DNA of 64,000 nucleotides from Lutjanus erythropterus (taxonomy: Eukaryota > Chordata > Actinopteri > Lutjaniformes > Lutjanidae): assembly GCA_020091685.1 (NCBI GenBank), contig CM034601.1, positions 8,496,419 to 8,560,418 on the forward strand, given 5' to 3'. Below are positions 24,696 to 37,488 of this stretch, piece by piece. Position 1 is the first letter of the stretch, and every line of letters begins with the position of its first letter. Below the pieces are notes generated by a model, which did no database searches, was not told the DNA's origin, and saw only the letters and a list, made by a program, of their open reading frames with translations. A program made the position numbers and the translations under genes.

Positions 24696-25004
24696 CTTTG
24701 AAGCAGTAGTTCTCAAACTTTTTTTGGTATGTCTCCCTTCAGAAGTCTAAAAAAGTTCATGTTTCAAACCCCATTTTTACTTTTATTTCAGTTATCAATC
24801 ATTAACAATAGTAGAGCATGCAAGAAATAAAGATGGATCCGAGTTTTAGCACAATAGCATAATTATTTTCTCAACATAAATCCTATTCATTCAACTTAGT
24901 TTCGCTCCATATTTTCTGCTGGTCATCCATCCCCCACCTGCAGTGGCTCTATGCTCCAGCAGTGAGGCACAGAGCCACATAGCTCGAGGACCACTGCTTT
25001 AAAG
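24696..25004. mobile_element. hAT-type MITE with 8-bp target-site duplication
   Basis: The element proper (24704-24996, 293 bp) begins CAGTAGTTCTCAAAC and ends GAGGACCACTG, an imperfect inverted pair of the CAGTGGTTCTCAA class typical of vertebrate hAT elements. It is flanked by CTTTGAAG (24696-24703) and CTTTAAAG (24997-25004), an 8-bp duplication with one mismatch, as expected for hAT insertion. There is no coding capacity. Confidence 0.85.
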
Positions 25005-26289
25005 TGATGAGAAAAGCCTGCAGCATTGCCTCCTGCAGGCTAGATCCTCCTTGCTCCCTGATCTTTCTCCAAGAAGTCTGGGTGTTTTGCATGGCTTTGT
25101 AGTCTCACCATGATGACTCATACATACGCCAAGAGGTCTCTCCTAGGTGATGTGACGTATTTAACTTGTCCACCAGTAGAGATTTGGTCGTCTCAACTGC
25201 AGAAGCCATCCCTTTGTATTTGGGGCAGGCTAAGTAGCAAATCAGGACTGGATTCCTGTGTGGCCTCATGAATCCAGCTGCCTTGCAAGTTAAGGTGGCT
25301 TGGGAAAAAGTGGCTTGGAGAGAGTGTAAATGACAGTTGGCGGCGATAATGCATCTCTAAGGTGGTTTGCAAAATGCCACAAAAGAAGAGAGTGACAAGA
25401 AAACATGGAGGAGGAGAGTGAAATTGTTTTCATTGTGCTTTTAACTCAAGCGTTGTCTCATGTAAGACAGTTGTTTTTGTTTGCATGGAAATTCCAAATA
25501 AAATAAGAAACTTATCAAGTGTGATTAGGAACGGTACTGTAGGGCTATTTTAAACCATTTCTTGCACTATGACAGAAGATTTCAGCTGTATTGCCCACCC
25601 CTTCTCCGTCCTCAAAGACACTAATGGTGTTGCAATATTGGTCGAACTTGTCACGGAAGTAGATTTATGATGAATGAAAAAGCGCTTTCAAGATGGAAGT
25701 TCAAAACCTGTCAGCAATCAGATCTCTGCACATCAATCAGCGCACGAGGTGGGCGTGAATGGTGGATTTTCTGTTTCAGAAAGTTACATCATCGGCTCAG
25801 GGAGACAAGTAAAGTCCATTTAGTTTAGTGGCTTTCTTGTATCACAAGCTAATTTGCCTAGGTTCTTAACTTAGTTATCATCGATCTATTGAGAATGTTC
25901 AGATTCACTATTGACCCCTACTGGTCGTGTAATGGATCGCAATGTTTGCAGTCAGTATGTTTCCAACCTGAAGGATATTGCTAAAGTTTTTACAGTTTGC
26001 CAAGATGGAGAGGTTGTTGTGTTCATAAAAGCAAAATGAGAAAAATGCAGTGGAAACAGTCTTAATGAAAGCTGAAGCTTTAGCTGCAATGACTGTGGCA
26101 ATGAAAACGTCTTATCAATGGGACCAAAGTGGACAATGTAACCTTCTTCACATTAATACATGTAATAAAATAAATGCCATGTTTAAAAAAAAGTTTATCA
26201 TATTAGGTTCTTTAATTTGAGGTTGGACTGATACATTTTTAATGGCATCTTTTTGGGTCGCCCTCTTCTCCAATGGTTCATGGCGAACA
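25005..26289. other. Unassigned non-coding DNA
   Basis: No gene, RNA or delimited repeat is recognised in this stretch. Confidence 0.35.
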
Positions 26290-26590
26290 AACACCACTAT
26301 CAGGAAGGACACAGTACTTTGTTTAGACGGTACTGCAGCTACTGTTTCAAAGCACATACTGTTGCATGCAGTATGCATACAATTTTATCATACTGCTTCC
26401 TCGCAACATTGACACTCTTGCTAATGCATCCGTCACAAAGGATTTTGAATCAGAACAGCCAGAAACGCATGCTGGCTTGCACACTGCAAAATGCGACTGG
26501 ATGCTGTAGGATATCCTGGTGTTTTTGGCATACTGCATTTGATATCCTATGTAAAAAAAGATCTGGCATACTTAATAGTATGGTAATATA
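26290..26590. mobile_element. Probable remnant of a 'gcatactgcat' dispersed repeat
   Basis: Words such as 'gcagtatgcatac' (26368-26380), 'catactgcttcc', 'catactgcat' (26529) and 'ggcatacttaatagtatgg' recur on both strands, a pattern of a common fish DNA-transposon family. Termini are not defined. The frame at 26253-26591 runs through it and is not a gene. Confidence 0.35.
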
Positions 26591-27768
26591 AGCATTAGAA
26601 CACACAGATCTTATTATTTTTTATCTTGCTTACATTGCATTAGCCGTCAGCTTGGGCTTTTTTTTTTTACTTCTGCTAATATCTTTTTCATTATAAATAT
26701 AAACCATTGAGTCTTTTAGAATAGCTTCTTTTTTAAAGATATATTATTGCTTATAATACAGAGGTTCCAGCTGAAGAAAGAAAGATCGACAGACAGGGCC
26801 CACAAATGAAGCAAAATTGAAAAAAAATCTAGCTGTGGAAGAGCGAATGCTCACTTGAAAAAGGCTTCCAGTCAACGCTGGAGTGCTGCAGTGCAGATAT
26901 GATATGACAAAGCCATGTCACATCCCGCAGACGTACCAGGTAACTGACATCACTTGAGATGAGGCTTGACTGTTTGAGGATGCCTCATGTCACGTTTCCT
27001 CGATCAGACACCTGTTTCGTCACTTCCTCTGCCCTTGCATCCCCTCTGAGCTTCGTGTGGAGACAATTAAGTCAAATCAGATGTTCCTCAAGAACAAACT
27101 TGCTGTGATCGATCTGTCTTTTTGCACTTCAGCTTTGGTTATTTCTACATAAATCGTTTGAAATCCATTGCATAAGCTATTTGTAATTTTAGTGTAGGTT
27201 CTATACTTAGAATTTACAAAAGTTGTAAGAATGCAGAAAGTGTTCAAGGATGACATAACATTAACTATAAACAGAAGTGGATTAGGTGCAGTAGGTCGGC
27301 GGAATGGGAACGTGCTAAATATCACACATTTACTTCCAACAGTGTATAAATACCAGAGGGAGGATTTTTCCTTTAAAGACCTTGTGAGGTAGTATGAAGC
27401 GTTACCCTGCTGCAACAAGCAATGTTTCAACTTAACCTCTGGAGACAATATTTTGACCAAAGTGCCTTTAGTTTCTGCTTTGGGGTCTGAGTCAAAATTG
27501 AAGTTGAAGTAGCTGCAGGCAAGAGGTTTTTGGAATTCTTTCGCTGTTACTTGATTTGAGACGGATGTGGGAGATGAAGGAGAGCAAGACGCTTTTTAAA
27601 GCCAATAGGATTTATTATGTGTTCTGTGCCTATAGCAGACTGGATTTCGCCAATCCCTAGACATCTCTTTTTCCTCTCTGTACCCACAGCTGTCATGCAG
27701 AATATCTTATCACATCGCCTGAATGTGGGTGGGTTGGTCTGTCGCCTCTCTCTGTGTGCATGCCTGCC

Positions 27769-27770
<2 letters not shown>
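26591..27770. other. Unassigned non-coding DNA
   Basis: The minus-strand frame at 27077-27460 (127 codons) has no known domain, and I do not call it a gene. Confidence 0.35.

Positions 27771-27799
<29 letters not shown>
27771..27799. repeat. (GT)n microsatellite
   Basis: About 14 uninterrupted GT units. Confidence 0.95.
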
Positions 27800-27801
<2 letters not shown>

Positions 27802-28194
27802 ACATGAGAAATGTGGCTTGTGGTTAAAAGGGCAGTGGAATAATCACTCTGGCACCTGCTCAGACTCCCATGCGTTGTTAAACATCCAGCTACTCACAAA
27901 GTCAAATACAAGACAAGCCTAATGGCTCCCCAATGCTCGTCTTTGTAAATGATGGTGTTAACTACAACTCTCTTAACACTTAAGCATGTCGTGGATCAAA
28001 TATAATACATATTCCTGTGGTTTGTGCCTCCCATTAAAGGTGTCAAGTTCAACTCTGCAGCGCTTTAAGTACGAAAGTCCCTGTTGACTTTTCAGCTTAC
28101 TTGTTTCAAAAAACAGCTTTAACTTCCATTTTCCATTACCTTGAGGTAACACCCATCTTCATCAAGGTGTTTTGGTTTTTTTTGTTTTTCTTTG
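27800..28194. other. Unassigned non-coding DNA
   Basis: Nothing is recognised. The 3' edge may contain the eroded left end of the foldback element that follows. Confidence 0.3.
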
Positions 28195-28495
28195 GTAAAA
28201 TAAATCGTCAAGGTAGGTGCCCTGGTCTGCAACCAACCAGACTCCATAGACAAAATCAGCAATTCCACCTCGCAGACCACAGGAGCTGCTGTTCTACTGT
28301 TAGCTTGTTTGCGTCATTGTGTGACTTGGGTGTTTCAAAAGGATAGTTCAGATTCACTTAAGTCACACAATGACGCAAACAAACTAACAGATCGGGACGG
28401 TGGTAGATCAGCAACTCTTGTTTTCTGCGAGTAAAACTTGCTGCACTCTTCCATGGAGTTTGGTTTGTTTGACGAGAGTGATATTTATCTTTTAC
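28195..28495. mobile_element. Foldback MITE-like element, copy 2
   Basis: Same family as 2812-3440. The central arms, about 28304-28327 and 28360-28384, pair almost perfectly around a loop of about 32 bases. The left shoulder 'aaccaaccagactccatag' (28231 on) pairs with 'ccatggagtttggtttg' (28451 on), and 'cctcgcagaccacaggagctg' pairs imperfectly with 'cagcaactcttgttttctgcgag', quoted here only as positions 28268-28288 and 28409-28431. The outer parts present in copy 1 are missing. There is no coding capacity. Confidence 0.75.
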
Positions 28496-31199
28496 AGTGA
28501 CTTTTGATTTTAATTAATTGCTTCAAAAAAGCATCAAAGTTCTTTCTTCACTTACTGATTTGCCATTTTTATACTTTTAATAACCTGCAGACGCCCTGAT
28601 TTCAATAACTAAAACCTTTGGTGAATGTCAAAAGGACTACAGGGTATTTAAAAAGCATTAGGGCTGTATAATATTCTTTTGTTCACATCAGGCCCCCTTT
28701 GCCATACAATACGTTTATGTTACATAGTTTCCGCGTTTCCATCAAAATGCTGTTAACCAAATGCATAGTTACACACCTCTTAGTTTTACTTTATGAAAAG
28801 AAAACTTATAGCGTGCAGTCTTCTTTTGTGGGTATATTATATTTGATCAAATGAGCAACCAGGCACCCTGACAGGAGGACTGCGATATTGTTGGATGATA
28901 ATGCCACTCCACATGAGCCAAGATGAATGGGCTCAGTCATCATTATGATTTCAGTGGATGTTGGAGAGAAAAGATTAGAGAGATTGGTTCCATAGCAGAA
29001 CATAATTGATTTATAATGCACCGGCGAAGAAAGCAGCGCGTAGCTCCTCACATGGATGAACAGGGGTGGAGGGCGTTTGGAGGTTAACAAAAGTGGGGTC
29101 GGCTACATGAGATCGGAGAAGCTCTGAGGCCGAGTGTGTCAACATTGCTCAGTGTTTCTCTGCCCTACGGTGCGTGAGAAGAAAGATTGGCCAGATGAAA
29201 GCTCAAGCTCATGGTGAAAAAGTAAAGGCTGATGCATCTGCTAGGCTATTAAGGTATATCCCATGTGGTGCAATGGCCCCAGGCCTACGCAGCCCTCCAT
29301 TACAACCATGCACCACAGCAGCTGATCGGCACAAAAACATATACTCCAGATGAGATCAAATTTGGTATTTTCTTGTAGGAAAAATAAATATTTGATGTTT
29401 TTTGTTCCTTCCAGATCTCCTGAGTTGTGTTGGCCTACTGAATGAACATCAGGCTGATAAAGGCATTTCTTTAATTGATTGGTATCAAATATTTACGCTT
29501 TATCTAGGGTGGGTGTGTCTTCTTGGCATCTTATACAGAAATTTTTGGTCTGTCATTAATTGCAGACTCGGGTCTCTATCACAAGTCTGAGCCTTCACTA
29601 AACCCCTGCTCTGAACAGCAACTGTCCAATCATAGAACCCTATGCTAACCTCATAGCAACCCTAACTACGCACAAGGTTGCATTTCTCTGTTGAAGCAGT
29701 GCGCATGGGGCTACAAAGAGTAGTGACACTTATTTCTCATTAGTTTAGAAAGTGGGGTCAAACACAAAACCAAACGTGTGAGTAATGGATTAAACTTTGT
29801 CTTTATCTGCTCTATCGCACGCTGCAAACGTGAGCAAATCCAGCTAACTAGCTTACTGCCTGCGGTAATGTTACCTCCAGACAAACTTGTTTTAGACACC
29901 ACTGCGTTTGCAGAATTTATGGCTTATTCCCAGGGGTTGAATTAGGATTTGTTATGTAGGGGTTTTATGAGGAGGATGTGGGGTGGTGCGTAATCAAAAT
30001 TGGCTGAAGCCGTGTTAGATTAGCTCTTATTCCTGGGGCGATTGTGGTCCGACTTGTCCGCTGTGCTTAATCTAAACGCGTTAAGCATTACCATTAGCTT
30101 ACATTAGCTAGCTACACTTATGAACTCTGATCTGTTTTTCACCCATTTTGTGGCCAAATAATTTAGAACAGTTTATATGTTACTTCTAATACTGTGTGAA
30201 GCAGTAAAGCAGCACACACATTGTTGTTTACATGTTGCATGAAAACCATCAACTTTAGCAGCTAGCTAAGTCTGCGTCTTCGGGACTGGATAATGCGTAT
30301 TGGGTCAAACTGTTACATGTGACGATTTACCCTGAAAATACTGAGACAACTTGCCCCAGAGTGACAAGCTAGCTTTAGAACAGGAATTCAATTTAGGTTT
30401 CAAAATACATCTTTTCTCTCCTTTATAATGTAAAGATATGATATAATTGGAAATACTAATCAAAGGTTTATTAGTAGTGACAATTATTTCTTTTTACTTT
30501 TATATCTGAAAAATATAAAAATTGCTGTCACTTCAATGACATGTATATTGTATGTCAGGAGTGATTTGTTAGATAGCCTCTGGTGTAAGAGATAGCCAGT
30601 GTGACAACTTACCCAGGTGACAAGATGCCCTGGTCTCCCCTACATTAAGTTACGTTTGTATTTTCTGTTCAGTCTTTCTTGGAGACAGACAATGCAACAT
30701 TTACAACTGCAGTGGAAATTTTAATTTCATTCTAAGCATATAGCATATTAGCCATTGGGTAGATGTTAGTCGCCCACATGTTCCTTGCAAATGTTTTTAC
30801 AGCTTTGGTTCTGAAGCAAGGCACTGCTCAGGATTGTAAAATTATCAGAACTCTCTCGTGTTTCCTGTGACTGCCAAGCTTTAATGTATAGCTCGAGAGG
30901 AACGTGATGAGTGAAACACTGGCAAGAAGACAAACACTGTTTAGATTCTCTGACTTTTATACGGCTCCTTTCTTCCTGACTGACACTGAGCGAGTGTGTT
31001 TGGTGTCGAAAGAAAAGCATAGGATTTGTCATTTCCAGTCTATTCTTACCAGTTACCTTGAGCCTGCTCACATTTCCCTCCATCTAAATTCACAAACATC
31101 ATTTTAGATATTTACCAGTAGCTGAGTTTGTGCTGGCTAGAGAACAATCTCATATCAGCTCTCTGAAATCCTCTGAAGCCTCACACAGTGACAGCAGAA
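28496..31199. other. Unassigned non-coding DNA, possibly with repeat fragments
   Basis: At 30310-30640 phrases such as 'gacaacttgccccagagtga' and 'gacaacttacccaggtgaca' recur about 240 bases apart, suggesting a decayed repeat. Around 30095-30115 are TTAGCTAGC words. No gene is recognised. Confidence 0.3.
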
Positions 31200-31425
31200 G
31201 ATGGGCGCCTGATGCCTGTGTGTTCGCTTGATATCTCATTCCCAAACCCGCCGCACTACTTTTAATAGTGGAGCTCAGAGGTGCAAAGGAATCTTGTTTA
31301 TTAGGATTCAGCCCACTTCCTGACATGCTGCGAAGGAATAGATAAGAGCGGTGGGAATGTGGTCTGAGTTAAATAAATAAACAGATCATGCACCAAATAA
31401 TTAACCTCTCAGGGTCTTTGACATG
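31200..31425. other. Candidate conserved non-coding block
   Basis: Repeat-free, balanced composition, with 'gtttattaggattcagccc' near 31295, 'gaatagataagag' near 31334 and 'aaataattaacc' near 31395. Texture-based only. Confidence 0.2.
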
Positions 31426-31854
31426 CTCTGAAAATGCTGGAGGGGTAGGGGGTTGGAGGGGGTGGAGGAAATGGAGGGGGAACTCTCACGCTGAGCTGGC
31501 CCCTCTTCCGTAGGAACCTGCTGTATGTACCGTCTCCAAGGTTAACCTGTCTCTTCACATGGACCACTATATCACTCAGTTTTCTTGTGATCATTTGAGC
31601 GCTTTTCATCTTATTAATGAAATTCTGGAGCAATATTTTGATGACATCATTAACAGATGGCGAGTGACAGATATTGTCAGTGGTTACTTCTTAAATAAAA
31701 TAATAAAATCAAGAGTCCTGTCACTAAATTCTGCCCAAGCGTGTAAGCCTGCTGTCCATCAACATGGTCTTCATTCAACTTTTGACAAACAATCGCAACT
31801 CATCGTCCACTTACTAGCTTCTACCAGTCAGCCATAACCCTAAAACCGCGATTA
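31426..31854. other. Unassigned non-coding DNA
   Basis: A G-rich stretch (31438-31482) is followed by ordinary sequence. Frames on both strands overlap and lack domains. Confidence 0.3.
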
Positions 31855-32375
31855 CGCTGTAAGAACTTTCACCAGGGACTAGGAACCTTTGGAGGAACTC
31901 GGGGTGTTTACACTGCAGCAACCAGGGTCTATATTAAGTTCCAGGGGCATTATTTTACCCCCCAAAAGTTGGAGGGTAGTAATTTCCAACAGGACAGGAA
32001 CTTTGATGGTAAAGTGCAGAACATTTGATTGGTTGCATAATGGCAGCATTTAATTCTAGCCACCATTTTTAAAAATCTGCAGAAGCAAACTATTTTTTTG
32101 TTGTTTTATTTCTTTTGGTTCACTGTGCTTCGATCATCGCCATCAACATGGAGTTACTAAACAAAGCGTGGACAGATGGACAGACGTTTTGTATGGAAGC
32201 GTGTTGCATAGTCGCGCACAAAAAAGACAGCCATCACCTTTTCATACGTCAGTGGACCATTTGCTTAAACTTCACTGGTTTTTAGACCATAGTGAAAACA
32301 CACAACGGTCTGAAGGAACCTTTTACTTCCTTGAAAAGTAGTACCTGGGGCTAAATGTGCTGGGTACTTTGGGTT
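31855..32375 (+). mobile_element. Harbinger-like non-autonomous remnant
   Basis: The ends are related in inverted orientation: 'agggactaggaacctttgg' at the left, 'ggtaccactttt'-like 'aaaagtagtacctggggct' and 'gctgggtactttgg' at the right. The interior runs 'aactttgatggtaaagtgca', 'catttgattggttgcat' and then 'catcaacatggagt', followed by a short frame reading T-K-Q-S-V-D-R-W-T-D (32156-32185). A W-T-D/E motif after a short leader is typical of the Myb/SANT-like N-terminus of proteins encoded by PIF/Harbinger elements. The start codon is one frame away, so the coding part is broken. Confidence 0.45.
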
Positions 32376-33466
32376 GAAATGTGGCTTATTTGAATATCTA
32401 CAAGATGTAAAAGGTTGGGAACAAATGTTGAGCTGGGATTGTTTGATCAAACAACAAAAGAAAAATGATTTACCCCCTCTATTCAGAAGGAATTTAAAGT
32501 GTATATAAATATATCTAATTATTAAGATTCTGCAGAAAATCACCAATTCTTAGAGTCTTATTGTGAAGCCTTCCATTGCCAATTAAGTGATTATTACATT
32601 GCACTTCAGGCAAGTTGCACTCAATCTGAAAATGCTGGCAATAACTATGCTATTATAACTGTGATTATGTTTGTTGAGGGTCATCACTTGGTCATCCTTT
32701 TCTTTAGATTTCCGCCGAGCCAGTTCCCATTCAGGGAATAAAAACCAAGAGAGGAGCCAAAGGATTATAAATTTGAATCTTGAGGCTATGCATAGAAGCT
32801 TTTGGAGTAGATTCGTCAGGACCTTGGGCAGTGATGTATCTCATCACTGTGTTACAGCCATTTTACAATAACACTAATTAGCCGAGGGAGTGAGTTTTGG
32901 TGGCTAGCTGTTTTCTCATGGAGAACTAACACAATAATGAAAATCAGCAGAGTTCTAAGCCTCTTATATCTCCCTTTATTCCAAGTCCTCCTTCAGCCTT
33001 TAAATTGCCATCATTTGACAAAGTAATCAACATTGTTTTAATTAAGTTGTCTTACTTGCCCAGATGCATTTTTCTCTCCCTATTACCACTCTCCCACCAC
33101 GCGCTGCCTCACATCACTCCCTCACTCCTGCTTACACGCTCACTGTCTATAGCAATGGATTTGGAAAGACCAAGAAGTTGCTTTTAATCAAAACTTTGCA
33201 AATGGTCTCCCTCAATCTCAGTGCAATCATTAGGGCTGTGTCTCATAATGGATTTCACACACCACAACAGTTGTCCCAGCACTGTCACTGAAAATTAAAA
33301 AAAAATCATTTCAAAAAGATAAATATTAGCTTTAAAAACAAGTGACAGTTTGTCTTGTAAAATAATTGAGTTTCAGGGTCATCAACACATTTCTAGGTAG
33401 TTGTGTGAGATAGCAGGTTGTTTACAGTGAGGCTGCTGCCTTGAAATCGGACATTATGTATTTATA
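32376..33466. other. Unassigned non-coding DNA
   Basis: The stretch 32560-32670 ('ccaattaagtgattattac' near 32578) is repeat-free and may be conserved. The rest is unremarkable. Short frames at 32671-32871 and 33005-33291 have no domain. Confidence 0.3.
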
Positions 33467-33902
33467 GTGCAAACCCCAATTCCAAAAAAGTTTGGACGTT
33501 GCACAAAACCTACCTTCATTCAGTCAAAATATTTAATGTTCAAACTGATAAACTTTAGTGATTCTGTAAATTTTGATATCTGCAAAATATTCCAAAAAAG
33601 TTGGGGCAGCATATGTTGCTCCAAAGCCTCCAAAACCATTAGTGGGGCCTTCACAGGTGTGACTGTTACCCATGATGCCAGAGGGACTAACACTTTGATG
33701 CTGGCTTTTAAACTTTGCACTGGTAGCAATCTGGATGGTCCTTTTCCTCTTTAGCCCGGAGGACGCAACGTCCATGATTTCTAAAAACACTTTAAAATAT
33801 GGACTCGACAGGCCACAGCGCTCTTTTCCACTTTAAAAAGCATTCTGTTTTGATTTACATTTTACGCAGATTTCCCAACTTTATTCGGAATTGAGGTTTG
33901 TA
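33467..33902 (-). mobile_element. Internally deleted Tc1-like transposon, transposase on minus strand
   Basis: The left end 'aaaccccaattcc' and the right end 'cggaattgaggtttgta' are the inverted termini of a Tc1-like family. Next to the left end are 'tatttaatgttcaaactgat' and 'ccaaaaaagttgggg', the usual 3' untranslated part. Between about 33600 and 33840 the minus strand carries part of the DDE transposase domain (region of 'aatcatggacgtt' in reverse complement). The whole is about 435 bp against roughly 1.6 kb for full copies, so most of the gene is deleted. The remaining frames at 33467-33754 and on the minus strand are shadows of this remnant. The same transposase region occurs at 9830-10055. 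Confidence 0.8.
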
Positions 33903-36900
33903 CATCATGTTATATTTAATCAGTAATACAGAGATTAATTAATGAAAATGACCTCAAAAGTAACAGCAGAATTGCTGTTGCTGTCCATGGTGCTGTATTT
34001 TAGCTCCTATAACAACATGGACTGACACAACTCAAAATGAGCTCCCATGCTCTCTTTACAAGTTTCCATTCATAAAGTAAAAATATGCACATAATTATAT
34101 GGCGTATAATTTATGGCCTAAAAGATGCAATAAAAATGATAATCTATTATTCTCCAAACTATTATTTATGTGTCCCTTGTTTCAGTAGGGCTGCTATGCA
34201 GGGAATGTTTTATGTATTAGTTTTGCCAGTTTTCTTCATCGGAGCTCTGCCAATAAATTAACTGAGAAGTGTAGATCTGTTTGTGTCACAGAGTGAGGAA
34301 TCATGATATGCAGGTGTTTAAAGTGTTATCTGTGCGTCTGTGAACACTTGAACTCAAGAGTATTACATGACAGAATCTTCATATTTACCACAGAGCGGAG
34401 ACTCAATTGGATTCTCTCCTGCATACATTTGCATTTTATTCCCGAACAGTGGCTGACACTTGTGGACTCCATAAGGCACTTTATGTAGTTTGTGTGTCAG
34501 CCACTTTATTTCCCATAGTAACGCTTCTTCTCAAATTCACCCTCCAAATTCCACCCTCACTGACTCAAAAACTGGCATGCGGTCCTGACAAGTCTACGAA
34601 TGCTCAGGGCTGTCTCGCTGCCAATTGGCTGGAGGGCCTTCTGATGCACTTCTTGTACAAACACTTTGTTTACGTCAAAGATATTATAGACTTGGAGGAA
34701 ATAATGACTAATTCTTAGCGCCGTATTGACCAAAAAATGTGTCCGGGTGCCAAACAAGTGGAGCGAGTGGTAGACAGTATGTGATGTGCATCCAACTAGC
34801 TGGAAAAAATGTCAAGCATATTTCACCCATGTATATCATTTCTTACTTTTTATTTTAATGAAGTTTGCACTTTTTAGATGCAAGTTTACAGTCTGTCGCA
34901 AAGTATGAACATTGTTAGCAGATATTGATATTCTGACAGAGAAATAAAGTCTTATGACCCTTCTCACGGATGCATATACAAGTGACCGCTGAGAATAATG
35001 TATGCTCACACATGCATGTTTGCTGGGTGGAGTGGCACTTGTTTTAACTAGGAAGTTGGAGGAAATTGATCAGTTATATGGGAATGTTACTTCTCTCCCT
35101 CCTAGGGGAGACCACCAAAGGAACAAAGCATGCTTCTTCATACACCATGGAGCATTAAATACTGGCCTGTTACGTGGCATCAGAACCACAGTTAGTAATT
35201 ACTCCGGGATGGATTCACAATGCCTACGTTTTCTCCAGCAACTTGTTTTTTCTTCCATCAATAATTCAGACAAAGGAAAAAGCAAGCATCATTGCTAAAT
35301 TGCATGACGTGCACAGTTTCCTTTAACTGAAGCTTAATTTTTCTTTTCAGTGCTCGCTGAAAGGTCTGAATAAACCTCCACCACCACCCCCACTCAATTA
35401 CCCTACTGCCCTTGTGTTTGGTTGCAAGTTTTTGTAGTTCTACAAAGAAAGTGGAGTAAAATTAAAACTCTAAATGTGGGATCTGTTTTAGAAAGATGTT
35501 AATTAAGGAATAAGTAGGTGAAGTCGATGAGCTAATTAGCTGCACAGAAAATATGCTATAACTGATGTGTAGAAGCCAGGGATGGAGATAGTTGTATAGA
35601 ACAGACGGACGCGTAAATATCAGTGCTGTGATGACAACATCATTACTGTGGCCATGTGATGATGGCTGCAGGGTTGAGCTCGTTACCGTCAACACAGCAA
35701 ATTTTATTTTGAAGGATACAAAAACTGATCACTAACCACAGAAGACATTTGGTGATGGATTTATCATGTATTTATTTTACAAAATATCCAAAAAGATGCT
35801 GCAGGATTACAAAGGGATACAGATGCATCAGAGCCAATGTTTAGAGTTAGCATTAGTGTTAGCCTGTCCTGCTCAGCTTACTTTGGGGCTAACTGCTTTC
35901 ACTTTTCCAGCAGTTTGTAAATTACAGATGAGACTTTTCTTGAGCATCTGCAGTGTTTATTAACTGACTGCAACCTGAACTGTACATTTACTGCCAGACT
36001 GACAACTTACTGCAAAGTCTCTGTTCCACTAGCAGCACCATCGGTCGGTCTGCTGCTCGCTCACCTTCACTTGCACATGACACACATGCACTGCACTATT
36101 CCTTAAAGGAACTAAGCTACTCTTATGACAGTACGCTTCAATAAAGTCTAGTAAAACATAATTATGAAGGCAGTCATGGTAAACCACCATCCCGTGGGAA
36201 TATGTTGCTTTGTCACTGCAGTAAGAAAAAATCCATACTGTCAAAGCCCTAATAAACGTAACAAGAAAGATAGTAGTCATGCTTTACTTGCTGTGAGTGG
36301 ATAGTGTGGGGAAAACATGTTGTCAGTTGATACATTCGGTATGAACATTCTGCGACTTTGCAGATACGTTTATTAAAAAAGTTTTCTCATTTAGCTGATA
36401 AAACACAATCCAAGTAGCATTACATTTCTGTCAAAACATAATTGCTGCTACAAATTGATATTGATATGAGCAGTCTTAAGGAGGCAGGGTTGGTCTACAG
36501 AGATGCATATCCATAATGTCCTGCAACAGTTTTAGCTTCACCATAAAGAGAATTAATGATCCACTGATTTTTTTTTTTTTTTTCCTCCTGACACGGATCA
36601 CCTTACATAAGGTTCAAGCAGAATTTAGAGCATCCACCATCTGCCTTTGATTGCTATTAACAGAAGTGCTGCCAGCTAGAATTGTACAAAAGCATTCGCA
36701 AATAATCTAATATCTAGTTAGAACGTGTCTCCCAGTCCAATTCCTCCCTGAACTGACTGACTTTTAGGTCTCTGTTTTGGATATCTCACTAATGTTGAGA
36801 TCAGGGAATTAAGATGTCATGCCTCCTCCCACACAGCCCGCATCACCAAGTACAGACTTGAATTTCATTCAGAAGAAGCGGGGCCAGAGTCAAATCCCTG

Positions 36901-36948
36901 ACCCAGATTCATTGCTATGCTTCTATCGCTCTTTTCCATCCTAGTAAC

Positions 36949-36950
<2 letters not shown>
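33903..36950. other. Unassigned non-coding DNA
   Basis: A 16-T run lies at 36568-36583. Otherwise no repeat family, RNA gene or exon is recognised. A pyrimidine-rich acceptor-like site ('tttttcttttcag', about 35338-35350) has no convincing exon after it. Confidence 0.35.
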
Positions 36951-36987
<37 letters not shown>

Positions 36988-36990
36988 ATG
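36951..36990. repeat. (TG)n(CG)n microsatellite
   Basis: Fifteen TG units followed by three CG units. Alternating purine-pyrimidine DNA of this length can adopt the Z form. Confidence 0.95.
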
Positions 36991-37074
36991 TATGCACTTT
37001 CAATTATTTATTAGTTCAATCACATAACATGTGCTGCTGTATTAAAATGCCACCTAGGCTCAAAGCGCTCGCTC

Positions 37075-37305
37075 GCATAAGGTAAACAAGTTAATAAGAA
37101 GCTTTCCGGGCAAGGAATATTGAGCTGTACTCTTTAATAAGTTAATTGCATTTATTTGTCCTTTTTCTGCTCCTTTGGCAATAACGGTGCTGCTTTGATT
37201 AATTATTGTAACATTTAATGAGTATTGTTTTGAAGTAGACAATGAAAATAATTCAGCCTCTGTTAGAAAACATCTGAATTTACTTCTGTCGGGGTGCATT
37301 GGCTA
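37075..37305. other. Candidate conserved non-coding block
   Basis: Repeat-free, with 'agttaattgcatttatttgt' near 37140, 'ttgattaattattgtaac' near 37195 and 'ctttggcaataacgg' near 37172. Density of homeodomain/SOX-like words is high. Texture-based only. Confidence 0.3.
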
Positions 37306-37488
37306 ATAGTCTAACAAAATTCTCAGAAGTGCTAAATAAATTCTGATATATTAACACATTAACCCCATTTAAAATCACATTTCGTTGACTGATACTTAAT
37401 GTTAGATAATAATGAGTTTGCAAAGAGTGCTGTTCTTAATTTAATCTTTGATTAAATTAAAATCCAGAAATCTTTTTTAAGAAGAGGG

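Noticed and set aside
33467..33790. Overlapping frames around 33.5-33.8 kb
   Set aside because: They are shadows of the Tc1-like remnant and contain no complete transposase.
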